64,000 nt of DNA from Candidatus Kapaibacterium sp. (lineage in GTDB: Bacteria > Bacteroidota > Ignavibacteria > Kapaibacteriales > WFXC01): assembly GCA_015490805.1 (NCBI GenBank), contig WFXC01000022.1, forward strand, positions 1 through 64,000, in the 5' to 3' direction. Both the position numbers and the translations under genes were made by a program. Each line of letters begins with the position of its first letter. Position 1 is the first letter of the stretch. A model generated the notes under the pieces. It saw only the letters and a list, made by a program, of their open reading frames with translations. It was not told the origin of the DNA and searched no databases. Below are positions 1 to 9,367 of this stretch, piece by piece.

Positions 1-90
1 ATCGGGGCTGGATTGAGCAGCGGGGTGTATGTGGTAGTGTTGCGGCAGGGGCAGGCGGAAGCGCGGGTGAAGGTAGAGGTAGTGAGGTAA
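1..90 (+). CDS. C-terminal end of a T9SS-exported protein (5' truncated)
   Basis: The window opens inside a gene. Frame 1 reads 29 residues (IGAGLSSGVYVV... ending KVEVVR) and stops with TAA at 88-90. The LSSGVYVV-x-V pattern followed by a short, basic final strand is the end of a Por-secretion (T9SS type A) sorting domain, which sends proteins through the outer membrane of Bacteroidota-type bacteria and is removed or used for anchoring at the surface. The catalytic or structural part lies upstream of the window, so the function cannot be given. A strong terminator follows 30 bases later. Confidence 0.75.
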   Translation: MGAGLSSGVYVVVLRQGQAEARVKVEVVR

Positions 91-120
91 GGGAGCAGAG
101 CAGGTATGGATAGAGCGAAA

Positions 121-147
121 GGGGTGCCATTCGGCACCCTTTTTTTG
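121..147 (+). terminator. Rho-independent terminator
   Basis: A 7-8 bp GC-rich stem (GGGTGCC / GGCACCC) with an ATTC loop is followed directly by seven T residues. It lies just after the stop of the truncated T9SS gene and ends that transcript. Confidence 0.85.
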
Positions 148-280
148 TTTGCAAGAGATGCTATTGAACACGCTGTGGAGCTTCAGAAACCAGCCAGCCT
201 GACGCTAAACATTTCCGGTACTCGTTACCTTGAACTTTAACTCTGTGAGTCTGTTGGATAGTCAAAGGAGCGGTATATCG

Positions 281-1444
281 ATGCGGTCGCTACTGGGAGT
301 TCTGATTGTGTTGTTTGTAGCCGGATGCAGCACAGGAAATCCGGAAGTGCAGAATACTGGACAGGAACAATATGATCCTTCGAAGGATACCTTGCGATTC
401 CCTGGCGAGTTGCACCTGCGGAACATTCGCCAGCTTACCTTTGGCGGGAACAATGCGGAAGCGTATTGGAGCTTTGATGATTCTTTGCTGGTTTTTCAGA
501 CGGATTGGCAAAAAATCAATCCGCAGGGATGCGATCAAATTTTTGTGATGCGAGCTGATGGAAAGCCATTTTCAGACGGAGTGCGATATCGACTGGTATC
601 AACCGGAAAGGGACGAACAACCTGCTCTTACTTCTTACCGGATGGCAGGATTCTTTATGCCTCCACGCATGCAGCGGATTCTGCTTGTCCTCCGATTCCA
701 GAACGGCGGGGAGGACGATATGTCTGGCCCATTTATGATACGTATGACATCTACGTTGCCAATCCCGATGGATCGGATCCTGAAGTGCTCATTGGCGGTC
801 CTGGATATGACGCTGAAGCAACTGTTTCCCCTGACGGTCGCTACGTTGTCTTTACCTCTGATCGCTCTGGTGATCTGGAATTGTGGCGGTATGATTTGCA
901 GACAGGAGAGCTGCTGCAGCTGACGCACGAGCTGGGATATGATGGAGGAGCCTTTTTCTCACGTGATTCTAAGAAAATCGTCTGGCGTGCGAGCCGACCC
1001 AAAACGGAGGAAGAAGTGCGAGTTTACAAAGAGTTGCTGGCGCAGGGATTGGTCCAGCCAACGGAGATGGATGTGTACATAGCAAACATTGATGGGTCAA
1101 ATGTACAGAAGGTAACAGACCTGCCCGGAGCGCAATGGGCACCTTTTTTCCATCCTGATGGAACCAAGGTGCTGTTCTGTTCCAATCATCACCGTCTGCA
1201 GGATAGACCGTGGTTGTTTGACATTTTTATGGTTGACTTGCAGACTGGTGCAATGGAACAGATTACACACTCCGGAACCTTCGATGCTTTTCCGATGTTC
1301 TCCTTCGACGGTAAAAAGTTGGTCTTTGCCTCGAACCGGAACAAAGAACGGAAGCCAACAAGGGAAACCAATATTTTTGTTGCAGATTGGGTTGAACATC
1401 CAACCGCTATTGATTCGGCTTTTGGAAAGCTTCGGAAGCCATAG
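281..1444 (+). CDS. TolB/PD40-type beta-propeller lipoprotein
   Basis: A 387-residue lipoprotein of unknown substrate. The start at 281 is preferred because AAAGGAG lies 10 bases upstream and the protein then begins with a clean lipoprotein signal (MRSLLGVLIVLFVAGC, lipid Cys16). An ATG at 230 would put 17 unrelated residues before the signal. The rest is a repeat protein with WD40-like PD40 blades: SPDGRYVVFTSDRSGD near residue 183, then HPDGTKVLF and SFDGKKLVFASNRN, the same blade signature as TolB and the DPP-IV propeller. Such propellers are usually periplasmic or surface protein-binding modules. No enzyme domain follows. The DNA-repair gene starts about 120 bases downstream on the same strand. 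Confidence 0.8.
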   Translation: MRSLLGVLIVLFVAGCSTGNPEVQNTGQEQYDPSKDTLRFPGELHLRNIRQLTFGGNNAEAYWSFDDSLLVFQTDWQKINPQGCDQIFVMRADGKPFSDGVRYRLVSTGKGRTTCSYFLPDGRILYASTHAADSACPPIPERRGGRYVWPIYDTYDIYVANPDGSDPEVLIGGPGYDAEATVSPDGRYVVFTSDRSGDLELWRYDLQTGELLQLTHELGYDGGAFFSRDSKKIVWRASRPKTEEEVRVYKELLAQGLVQPTEMDVYIANIDGSNVQKVTDLPGAQWAPFFHPDGTKVLFCSNHHRLQDRPWLFDIFMVDLQTGAMEQITHSGTFDAFPMFSFDGKKLVFASNRNKERKPTRETNIFVADWVEHPTAIDSAFGKLRKP

Positions 1445-1565
1445 CACTATGCAGAAGTCCGGCAATAGTGTTTGTGCCGTTGAGCTAAAGCCAGAGGGTA
1501 AGTCAAAGTATTCCGGGACGGGTACAAAAAGAGGCTATTTGTTGTCACGGGTAGAAAAAGCGTTA

Positions 1566-2210
1566 ATGATGCAGTTGTATCAATTAGCACGCCGCTTTTG
1601 GGATCGGTGGGACGAGCGTTATCAACAGGTTGCACCAATTATTGAGCAACGAATTGACAGTTTTCTTCGACTTCCGAAAGAACAGTACTTTTACGAAATG
1701 TGCTTTTGCCTCTGTACGCCCCAGTCAAAGGCAGAGCATGCTTTGCAAGTACAACGGCAATTGGAGGCGTTGAATTTTCAATTTGCCGATGTCGATCCTC
1801 TGTCGTTGTTGCGGGACCCACGCCATTATATTCGCTTTCATCGACAAAAGGCAGAGCGGTTATGCTGGCTCAAAGCGCACTGGCAGGTCATAGCTTCGGG
1901 TTTAGCGGCAGCAGAGACAGTAGCTACAAAACGGCAGTTTTTAGTGCGAACGGTGAAGGGCTTAGGCTGGAAAGAAGCTTCTCACTTCCTGCGGAATATT
2001 GGACATCTTGACGTTGCGATCATAGATCGCCATATTGTGCGAATGATGATAGAGGTGGGTATTTTATCCCGAATGACTGTCCCGAGGACCAAAAAGCAAT
2101 ATGAGATCATAGAAAAAATTTTCCGTGATTTTGCTCGTGCCGTTGGTCTCACACCTGCTCATCTGGATTTGTTTTTGTGGTCCTTACGGACAGGTGTGGT
2201 GATAAAGTAA
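1566..2210 (+). CDS. ogg: N-glycosylase/DNA lyase, archaeal-type Ogg2 (8-oxoguanine repair)
   Basis: Base-excision repair enzyme of the helix-hairpin-helix superfamily that removes 8-oxoguanine and nicks the abasic site. The 214-residue protein matches the compact Ogg2 family known mainly from thermophiles such as Methanocaldococcus: the block VKGLGWKEASHFLRNIG carries the hairpin and catalytic lysine (GWKEAS), and the following AIIDRH carries the catalytic aspartate. It ends LRTGVVIK, and a C-terminal lysine is a reported substrate-recognition determinant of Ogg2 enzymes. The frame stays open upstream to an ATG at 1449 (253 aa), but the family length and N-terminal homology favour 1566 or 1569; no convincing ribosome-binding site settles it. 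Confidence 0.85.
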   Translation: MMQLYQLARRFWDRWDERYQQVAPIIEQRIDSFLRLPKEQYFYEMCFCLCTPQSKAEHALQVQRQLEALNFQFADVDPLSLLRDPRHYIRFHRQKAERLCWLKAHWQVIASGLAAAETVATKRQFLVRTVKGLGWKEASHFLRNIGHLDVAIIDRHIVRMMIEVGILSRMTVPRTKKQYEIIEKIFRDFARAVGLTPAHLDLFLWSLRTGVVIK

Positions 2211-2358
2211 AGCCTATTCGTTGCATTTGCTACTGTAGATGACTTTACCTTTTGAAGCTTTCCCGAATCGTCGACAAGCATATTAACGACTTTTTTGTAT
2301 TTTAGTAAATTTAAGAGGTGGGTAGCGGTAAAGTCAAACAAGGGAGTCTTAGCATATC

Positions 2359-5115
2359 ATGAAAAAGTCGAAAGTAAGCCTGTTAAGAAGGTGGAGAATA
2401 AGGAGAATTTTTCTTTCAATTTCGCTTTTTGCTGCTTTAAGTGTTGCAATCCCATTGGTAACAACAATCGTAGAGTTTTCCTATTCGATGCAAGGATTGT
2501 CGCAGTCTGCTGCCAGCACCCGGCTCTTTGATGAGGTATGGCGAATGGTACGGTTGGTTCAGATTCATCGGGGGCTGGTCTTTGCCTTTCTTCGGGGAGC
2601 AGAAGACGTTCAGTCAGGAATTGAGGAAACACGGATATTGCTGGATCGGCAGGAGCATCGTATCGACACTTTAATACAGCAGAAAGCACTGGATCCAGTG
2701 TTACAGTACCTCTGGCAATTGGCAGCACGGCAGATCGATACTGCCGTAGCAGAGTGGGAGATGTTGACTGCCAAGCAGTCGTTTGAAAGTCACACTCGAG
2801 CAGTTCGCAAGCTGTTCGTTGTAACTGATCAGTTGAAACTCCTGGCAACAGGGGTTGATGATACTGCTGTTCGAGATCTCCTGAATCTTCTTCAAGGACA
2901 ATTGTTGCCTGTGCTAGAACAGATAGGGCAGTTGCGGGCGTACGGTGCGGCGGCAGCAGCGATAGACACAATTGACTTCCAGTCCCGTCTTGACATTATT
3001 CAGCGGCTTGTCTCGCTCCGGATAGCTATGGAGGAAATGGAGCTATTGCTGAAAGAGATTCGTTTACCTGCCGATCATCCGCTGCAGCCAGTAGTGAAAA
3101 ACCTGAGGGAATACATTCAGCAGTTCGCTGCATTTAGAGATTTTGTACAGGAAACGTTTGTTTACTCTGACTTTATTGAGATTGAAAGCAAGGAGTTTTT
3201 CGATAGGGCAACGACAGTGATTGATCAGGGATATCAAATTGTGGAACAAGGGACCCAGGTTTTACAGGAATATATTGCTGATTTGCAGAGTCGCCGTTTC
3301 CAAATGGCGGCAGCCATAGGCATTGGAGTGCTCGTTTTGTTAGTTCTTACCATTGTTCTGACAACGGGAGGGATGCGGAATATTCTGCGGGGTATCGTGT
3401 CCCTTCAGGATGCTGTGCGAGCTTTTCAGGGAGGAGGAGATGCGGAAACACCACTTCGTGAGATTGTGGAGCAGTATCAAAATGAGTTTCGAGAGATTGC
3501 TGAGGGACTCCGGGAGGCAATTCGGTATGCGCAGCAGCAAATTGCAGCGCTCCAGTCTTCGGTACAGATTTCCCGGTTGATAGCAGAAGAGCGTCCGGAG
3601 GCAGAAGTTGGGCGGGCAATAGCGGAGAAAGCGCAGGAGATTGTACGGGCACGATATAGTGCATTTGCACTTTTTGATGATAACGGAGCTGTTCGGGAAT
3701 TTTTCAACACTGGAATGAGTCAGGAGGAGAAGGCACGGATAGCGGAGTGTCCGCAGGGACGGGGATTGGTGCGTGCAGCGTTTGAAGCGCGTCAGGTCAT
3801 TCGGCTGGAAGATTTAACCCAGCATCCGGCTGCGGGCGGATTTCCACCGGGACATCCAATGATGAAGACATTGCTGGCAGTCCCAATTCAGACGAAAACG
3901 CACTTTTTGGGGTATATTTTTGAGACGGAACGTGAAGATGGACAACCATTTGATGAGCGTGATGAAGCAGCATTAGTTGCTTTTGCCAATTTGGTTGCGA
4001 TTGGATGGCAGTCGCTGGAGCAGCGACGAGAGGTGCATCAACTTTTGCAGCGATTCCGGACGTCTGCTGAGAAAATCGGAGCTATTTTATCGGAAATGGC
4101 GTCGGGGAATTTAGGAGTTGTTTCGGAGGTCGATCGGACAGAAGAAGAATCGATCCAGTTGATCCGGGGACATTTGAAGCAGTTGCTGGAGCAGTGGAAA
4201 GAAATTATTGGGAAACTGCAGGAAACATCTGCTCATTTAGCATCGGCATCGGAGCAGATGAGTAGTTCCACAGAGCAGATGAGCGCAGCGCTCCAGGAGG
4301 TAACGGCACAGACGAACGAAATTGCCACCGGTATCGAGGAACTGGCAGCAACCAGTAGTGAAACAGCACAGAATACGCAGCGATCGGCAGAGGCAGCAAC
4401 AAAAACTGCCCAGGTTGCGCAGGATGGAAGCCAGGTTCTGCAGCAACTAATTCGCCAAATGGAAATCATTGTAGAGCGAGTTGGGACAGCAATGGGACAG
4501 ATTGAAAAGTTCCATACAGCTACTGAAACCATCGGAACGATCACGCAGGTAATCAAAGAAATAGCAGATCAAACTAACCTTTTGGCGTTAAATGCAGCCA
4601 TTGAAGCCGCACGTGCTGGAGAAGCAGGGCGGGGATTCGCTGTTGTTGCAGATGAGGTTCGAAAATTAGCAGAGCGGACAGCAGAATCTGCGCAGGAAAT
4701 TGCACAGATTATCGAAGGTCTCCAGCAAGCAACAGGTGCTGCAGTGGATTCGATGCAGCAGGTGCAACAAGTTGTACAGGAAGGCAAGAAGCTAACAACT
4801 TCTGCACGTAGTTCACTGGAGAATATCTTGGGCGCTGCGGAAGAATCGCAAGCGTTAGCAGAACAGATTGCCAGTGCTATTACGCAGCAATCAGCGACAG
4901 TCGATGAAATGGCACGAAGCATTTCCCAATTGTCGCAGGTTATTGAGCAGAGTGCAGCGGGCGTGACACAACTGGCGCAGACGGCTCAGTCCTTAGCCCA
5001 ATTAGCGGTTGAGCTGGATTCGATCGCCAAGCGATTCGTACTACGAAGCGCCGGGCAGCCAGTGCTGACCGGACAGTCAGAAATCAGAGCACTGGGGGAC
5101 GGCGCGCGGCAGTAG
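2359..5115 (+). CDS. Methyl-accepting chemotaxis protein with periplasmic helical and GAF domains
   Basis: A 918-residue chemoreceptor. Membrane helices at about 17-38 and 314-336 bracket a roughly 275-residue all-helical periplasmic domain whose [10 protein letters not shown] segment resembles NIT (nitrate/nitrite-sensing) domains, though only weakly. The cytoplasmic part has a GAF domain at about 410-550 ([13 protein letters not shown] to the NLVAIGWQ helix) and then the long signalling coiled coil, with the hairpin tip near 733-770 ([28 protein letters not shown]) that contacts CheA and CheW. There is no CheR-docking pentapeptide at the C-terminus. A purine-rich AAGGGAG lies about 13 bases upstream. 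It probably feeds the flagellar motor encoded elsewhere in this window. Confidence 0.92.
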   Translation: MKKSKVSLLRRWRIRRIFLSISLFAALSVAIPLVTTIVEFSYSMQGLSQSAASTRLFDEVWRMVRLVQIHRGLVFAFLRGAEDVQSGIEETRILLDRQEHRIDTLIQQKALDPVLQYLWQLAARQIDTAVAEWEMLTAKQSFESHTRAVRKLFVVTDQLKLLATGVDDTAVRDLLNLLQGQLLPVLEQIGQLRAYGAAAAAIDTIDFQSRLDIIQRLVSLRIAMEEMELLLKEIRLPADHPLQPVVKNLREYIQQFAAFRDFVQETFVYSDFIEIESKEFFDRATTVIDQGYQIVEQGTQVLQEYIADLQSRRFQMAAAIGIGVLVLLVLTIVLTTGGMRNILRGIVSLQDAVRAFQGGGDAETPLREIVEQYQNEFREIAEGLREAIRYAQQQIAALQSSVQISRLIAEERPEAEVGRAIAEKAQEIVRARYSAFALFDDNGAVREFFNTGMSQEEKARIAECPQGRGLVRAAFEARQVIRLEDLTQHPAAGGFPPGHPMMKTLLAVPIQTKTHFLGYIFETEREDGQPFDERDEAALVAFANLVAIGWQSLEQRREVHQLLQRFRTSAEKIGAILSEMASGNLGVVSEVDRTEEESIQLIRGHLKQLLEQWKEIIGKLQETSAHLASASEQMSSSTEQMSAALQEVTAQTNEIATGIEELAATSSETAQNTQRSAEAATKTAQVAQDGSQVLQQLIRQMEIIVERVGTAMGQIEKFHTATETIGTITQVIKEIADQTNLLALNAAIEAARAGEAGRGFAVVADEVRKLAERTAESAQEIAQIIEGLQQATGAAVDSMQQVQQVVQEGKKLTTSARSSLENILGAAEESQALAEQIASAITQQSATVDEMARSISQLSQVIEQSAAGVTQLAQTAQSLAQLAVELDSIAKRFVLRSAGQPVLTGQSEIRALGDGARQ

Positions 5116-5116
5116 C

Positions 5117-5320
5117 TTACAGAGAAGTAAGCGTATTCTGCCACTGGGAATACCAAATTGAAAGTGCTGGCTTGGTCCGGTAACTTTTCTCTTTTGCCAG
5201 AAGCAAAGCGTTCTGGAAAGCGTCCTGCTGACAAAGCAGCAGCTCTATCGGTGGAGAATGCACACTGAAGTGTGTGCTCCCGGCGAGAAGTAGATAATAC
5301 AAAATCGTTACTCGCCACAT
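5117..5320 (-). CDS. Possible small secreted protein, thioredoxin-like remnant (doubtful)
   Basis: A 67-codon frame that overlaps the end of the upstream lipoprotein gene by 13 bases. It starts with a hydrophobic segment (MWRVTILYYLLLAG) that could be a signal peptide. The C-terminal part (FQNALLLAKEK ... LSIWYSQWQ) recalls the first helix and strand of thioredoxin-fold proteins but stops before any CxxC. It may be a truncated gene, a small translationally coupled protein, or chance. No ribosome-binding site is evident. Confidence 0.25.
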   Translation of the reverse strand: MWRVTILYYLLLAGSTHFSVHSPPIELLLCQQDAFQNALLLAKEKSYRTKPALSIWYSQWQNTLTSL

Positions 5321-8061
5321 CCACACGGCGAAGGGCGCATTTCTCGATGTCGAAAACGAATGCGATGGATCGTAATGTCGATTCGGCGAACGTCATCGTA
5401 TTCAAAAAAGTCTTTTGATCGGATCGCTTTCGGATCACATTGGGAAAGCAGAGCGGTGTTGCGGTATCCGTAGATTTCTGCTTGCTCGGTTGTGTCCACA
5501 TATCGTCCTTCCACCAGAATCCAGATGCTGCGATCTGCTGCTTTGCGATAGAAATCCTCTGGTGACTGGACGTCGGTTGGCAACAGCACTTTTCCTGCTG
5601 CTTCAAAACGCTGGAAAAGAGGGCTCTGCCGGAGTCGATACAGCAATTCCTGGTAGCCATAATATGCCCGCAGCTTGGAAAGCGTGTCATTGTCTGTCCC
5701 AACCAGCGAAGCTTTGGGACGGATAATGACGGGCCGCGCTCCTGCAAACCGCACCTGATGTGTGGAGCTATCGAACGCTGCAGCAAAATAACGAACCGTG
5801 TCGCCAACGTACCAGCCCCGGCGGATTGGGCGCGGATCACTGAACGCTGTGACCTGAATGATCAGTTTCTCTTCCGGTACTGCCTGATATGGATCACCGT
5901 AAAGTTTACGCAGCAACTGTTCGTAAGCTGGCAATAGGGTGTCGTTGATTGCTTTTTGCATAATCCGCAAATTTTTCTCAACGATGCGGGCATAGCATCG
6001 GTATTGCCACACTCGCTTTTCCCAGAGTTGTTCAGCGGCTGGTCTACCAGCACGGATGGGATGCTCCGGTCCCCAGTACTGATTTTTGCGGTGGAGCTCG
6101 ATAAACCCAGCGTCTCGAAAAGCAGCGGTGCGGAACAACGCTAAATGTCGTTCCAGATTTCGAGGAGTGTTGACTTCCCAGAAAGCAGTCTGGAAATACG
6201 GAACGTTTCGGATGAAGTGTTCATCCTTTGTAAATTCACGAACGCACGGCGGATAAGAGATGTATGCTGGAGTAACCCAGATGGTGTCGAAGATGAGAAC
6301 ATCTTCCTGATAAGCGAAATGGGGATTACACGAAGGGAAAGCGTTCCGGACTGTCAGAACCGAGGGGGCAAATTCGCGATATGCTGCAACGGTTGTTGTA
6401 TCCCATACAATGAGCGTGTCTTTCCACCGCAGGGTTGTTGTCACCGTTTTGAATTTTGCTTTGCTGCTGTCGAGTTTACGACGTGTTATTGCCATCGTGA
6501 CCTTGAGAGAATCGCCATAAAGCTGTACGCCGAGGATTTTCTCGTTAGCTTGCGTCCGAATCTTGCCAAACTGATTGATCGGAATGGCAAAAACGGTGGT
6601 GTCAATGATAGTGGTAAAAGCATCTTTTTTGTTTGCAACCACTTGCTGCTGGATTTTTTTCTGACGTTCAATCACCATTGTATCGACCGGTGTCACTTTT
6701 TGCCACGTATAGTGACTTAAAGCCTGTGGCGCAGGGATGCATTGCACTGAGTCGTATAGGGAGCCGCCGAAGGCAGCAATGTGATCACCACAGCGCAGGC
6801 GGAGAAAGAGCGAATCGGTGTGGTAACGCGTGCGTTTGCCATTGACCACAATTTCGATGATTGGCTGGAGCACGGGTTCCGAGGGGTTCAGGGCATTCCG
6901 CAGGACGACGGTGTAGAACAGTTGCGGAGGACGGCACTCTTCTTGCAGCGGAAAACGATAGAGATCGAATTTTCCCACGTTCTTGATGGTAAAACTTCCG
7001 CGTTTGCGAAGTGCATAGCGAGCAGTATCCCAATGTCGGGTCGTATCATCACGGTCAGAGGCAAGGTAGATTTCATATTGGCGCTGGTTAAGGTGCGGGA
7101 AAGGGATGAACGGAAACATTTCGTTGGCGTCAGCAGTATTGATCCCCGCACTATCCTGAGGCAACATTTCAATGGATTTAACTACAATCATCTGCTGACC
7201 AAAATTGATCTGCAAAGTTGCACGGTAAAGATTGAGCTTGCCTGTGTTGCGATCGCTGGCAAAGTACAACTTTGGAGATCGAGGAACGCAGAAAAGGAAA
7301 GGGGAGTATTCGTTAGCAACGGTGTTGATTTTTTTGCCGAAGGCGGCATTGAGATTTTGCGGCGGTGTCCATTTCCCATTAACGAAGAAAGCAAAGTACA
7401 GATCCGCATTGCCGCTGATGGTGTCGTTCCGGACAACAGATTGCTGGTTCCGGAATGGGACGCTGAAACCAATGGGGTTCCCATCGGATCCCGTGGGAGC
7501 AGGGCGATCGGAGGAAAAAATGAGCAGGAGCGTATCGTTCCAGTGTGCAACCGCAGGATGAGCGTCCCAGTAGAAAGAATTCAATATTCGGAGATTGCGA
7601 ATTTCGTAGCTGCTGTCTGCGTGGAGCATAAAGGAAAAGAGGTCAGTTCCACCTACCAGACCACCAACGGGACTGCCAGATCGGTTGGCATAGAGCTCAT
7701 CCAGCGGATGGCCAGTTGCGAAGATTCCACTGGTGTCGGTGAGAAAAGCAATGGATCCATCATTGGTCAGTGCCAGCGAGAGCAAACGGCTCAGTATCGT
7801 CCGATTCGGACGTGCAGAGTCAAAAGTGTTACCTGCTTGCCGGGCGACCCACAGGTCCTGCTGTCCTTGCCGATCGGTTGTGAAGTAGAGCAAGGGGGTT
7901 CGGGGTGGAATAGCAGGATTGATTTCGTCGGCAGCGGAGTTGATGTGCTTGCCCAGATTACCGGGCGGGAGCTGAGTTTGCTGGAGTTCAACTTCTGTTT
8001 GGCAGCCAAGGAGCAGGAAAGCCAGCCACCATCCTCCGAGAACTACTCCCAGAAATTTCAT
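5308..8061 (-). CDS. Large envelope lipoprotein with PD40 propeller and divergent OmpA-like C-terminus (PorE-like architecture)
   Basis: A 917-residue lipoprotein. The start at 8061 has GGAGGA upstream and gives a signal ending LAFLLLGC; an ATG five codons earlier would place this GGAGGA inside the gene. The first half has PD40-type blades (LLYFTTDRQGQQDLW, LYFASDRNTGKLNLYRA, YEIYLASDRDD). The middle is unassigned. Near the end, IIQVTAFSD, then DTLSKLRAYYGYQELL, then DVRRIDITI follow the order of the OmpA peptidoglycan-binding fold, with insertions. Lipoprotein plus propeller plus OmpA-like end is the layout of PorE, a T9SS component; that link is inferred from architecture, not from a search. 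It is the last large gene of a three-gene operon with two barrel-like proteins. Confidence 0.7.
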   Translation of the reverse strand: MKFLGVVLGGWWLAFLLLGCQTEVELQQTQLPPGNLGKHINSAADEINPAIPPRTPLLYFTTDRQGQQDLWVARQAGNTFDSARPNRTILSRLLSLALTNDGSIAFLTDTSGIFATGHPLDELYANRSGSPVGGLVGGTDLFSFMLHADSSYEIRNLRILNSFYWDAHPAVAHWNDTLLLIFSSDRPAPTGSDGNPIGFSVPFRNQQSVVRNDTISGNADLYFAFFVNGKWTPPQNLNAAFGKKINTVANEYSPFLFCVPRSPKLYFASDRNTGKLNLYRATLQINFGQQMIVVKSIEMLPQDSAGINTADANEMFPFIPFPHLNQRQYEIYLASDRDDTTRHWDTARYALRKRGSFTIKNVGKFDLYRFPLQEECRPPQLFYTVVLRNALNPSEPVLQPIIEIVVNGKRTRYHTDSLFLRLRCGDHIAAFGGSLYDSVQCIPAPQALSHYTWQKVTPVDTMVIERQKKIQQQVVANKKDAFTTIIDTTVFAIPINQFGKIRTQANEKILGVQLYGDSLKVTMAITRRKLDSSKAKFKTVTTTLRWKDTLIVWDTTTVAAYREFAPSVLTVRNAFPSCNPHFAYQEDVLIFDTIWVTPAYISYPPCVREFTKDEHFIRNVPYFQTAFWEVNTPRNLERHLALFRTAAFRDAGFIELHRKNQYWGPEHPIRAGRPAAEQLWEKRVWQYRCYARIVEKNLRIMQKAINDTLLPAYEQLLRKLYGDPYQAVPEEKLIIQVTAFSDPRPIRRGWYVGDTVRYFAAAFDSSTHQVRFAGARPVIIRPKASLVGTDNDTLSKLRAYYGYQELLYRLRQSPLFQRFEAAGKVLLPTDVQSPEDFYRKAADRSIWILVEGRYVDTTEQAEIYGYRNTALLSQCDPKAIRSKDFFEYDDVRRIDITIHRIRFRHREMRPSPCGCGE

Positions 8062-8080
8062 TTGCTCTTCCTCCATTTCT

Positions 8081-9355
8081 TTACAATGTTACACCGATTC
8101 GGAGTCGCCACTGTCCCACGCGTCGAGGAACGGGAATTTCCGTTCCCTGATAGCGCAGCAGATCCGCAATACCCCAGGAGCGATAGCCGATATCTGCAGC
8201 GATGTCCAGCCAGGAGAAGAGGGGAAACTCCAGACCGATTCCGATACCCCATGTAATTGGAGGAAGTCCAGCATCCAGGAGTAAATTGAGAGAAGGCAGA
8301 ATGGTTCCATAAGGCAGGTAAGCATTAAGACATGCGGTGTCTAGATCAATTTTATCGACGGCAGCCTCAATGTCGGCGTCGCCGGCGATCCGGAACTTCC
8401 ATAGCTTACGGGTTGCACGGTCCAGAGCAACTCCCGCCTGGGCATAAATGAAGGGGCGAACGCACGCGAATGTCCGATCAAACTGGTATCGGAGATGCAG
8501 CAGCAACGCTGGACGGTTGATGTCCTCCGGCGGTGTGGGACTTAAAGCATTGTAAATGCCCAGTGGACTGGTAAACGCTAAACCAATGCCCCATCGATAG
8601 CAGAAATCCTGCGGCGCATCGGAAGAGAATTCTGTGAAAGTTGTTTTTTTGTTACACGGTGATGCTTTTTCTTTGAGAAAAGCGTCGAACGTGTGGATAC
8701 CGAACCGCCAGCCAATGGCGATTTCGCTGGTGAATTGTTTGCGATATTCCATTGAAAGTCGCGTGGGATAGTCTGCATAGGAAAAGATCGCAGGAATGGC
8801 ACGGAGTTCAACAAAGAAAGGTAAACAGGTCCGTTGCGGACACTTCCAGCCGATGCGGGGACGAAAGCGGAAAGTAAGACGGAGCGGATCACAATCGCAA
8901 TCAGTGATCACGCGTACCGGTACTTCTCGAATTTCTGGAATCCCGGTGACATTGTTATAGCTGCGGATTTTGTTGATATTGTTCCACTGGTTTCGTACCA
9001 TCGGTGAATCCAGAGCAGGGAGGATAACGTCTCGGAGAGGAATATGCTCAACGCATCGCTCAGGATCTGCTACGCCTTTGTTCAGGAAAACGAAAAAAGT
9101 GTCTTTGCGAGCAGTGTCCTGAGCGAGAATAACCAGCTCCAGCACCTGCCCGCGCAGCGTTCGTCCATCCCGACGGTTGCCATCCGGGTTCGTCGTATCG
9201 ATACAGGGCGCAACTTCGTATGCGAACTGGCGCTCCGGTTTGATGTCCAGCGCATCATCGTACACCGCCATTTGCGGTGTTGAACAGTGAAAAAGTAAGA
9301 GGGCTGGCAAACCGCAGAGGATTCGCCACCACCATCGTTGTACCTGTTTTTCCAT
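8081..9355 (-). CDS. Outer-membrane lipoprotein, predicted beta-barrel C-terminus
   Basis: A 424-residue protein of unknown function. The N-terminus (MEKQVQRWWW... LLLFHCS) is a lipoprotein-type signal with the lipid cysteine near residue 24, and AAAGGA sits about 9 bases before the start. From about residue 200 the sequence alternates polar and aromatic residues in strand-like segments (GWRFGIHTF, WGIGLAFTSPLG, LLHLRYQFD, ITWGIGIGLEFPLFSW, WRLRIGVTL) and ends in a short strand, as outer-membrane barrels do. It lies 12 bases after the small barrel gene and 19 bases before the PorE-like lipoprotein gene, so the three are probably co-transcribed. Confidence 0.7.
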   Translation of the reverse strand: MEKQVQRWWWRILCGLPALLLFHCSTPQMAVYDDALDIKPERQFAYEVAPCIDTTNPDGNRRDGRTLRGQVLELVILAQDTARKDTFFVFLNKGVADPERCVEHIPLRDVILPALDSPMVRNQWNNINKIRSYNNVTGIPEIREVPVRVITDCDCDPLRLTFRFRPRIGWKCPQRTCLPFFVELRAIPAIFSYADYPTRLSMEYRKQFTSEIAIGWRFGIHTFDAFLKEKASPCNKKTTFTEFSSDAPQDFCYRWGIGLAFTSPLGIYNALSPTPPEDINRPALLLHLRYQFDRTFACVRPFIYAQAGVALDRATRKLWKFRIAGDADIEAAVDKIDLDTACLNAYLPYGTILPSLNLLLDAGLPPITWGIGIGLEFPLFSWLDIAADIGYRSWGIADLLRYQGTEIPVPRRVGQWRLRIGVTL

Positions 9356-9367
9356 CCGGTTGTTCCT

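Noticed and set aside
1158-1565. Longer Ogg protein starting at 1158 or 1449
   Set aside because: The Ogg2 family aligns from residue 1 of the 1566 start; the upstream part lies in or near the previous gene and has no homology.
6781-8256. 491-codon open frame on the + strand opposite the PorE-like lipoprotein gene
   Set aside because: It lies antisense to a gene with signal peptide, ribosome-binding site and propeller motifs. Its own translation has no domain or plausible composition.
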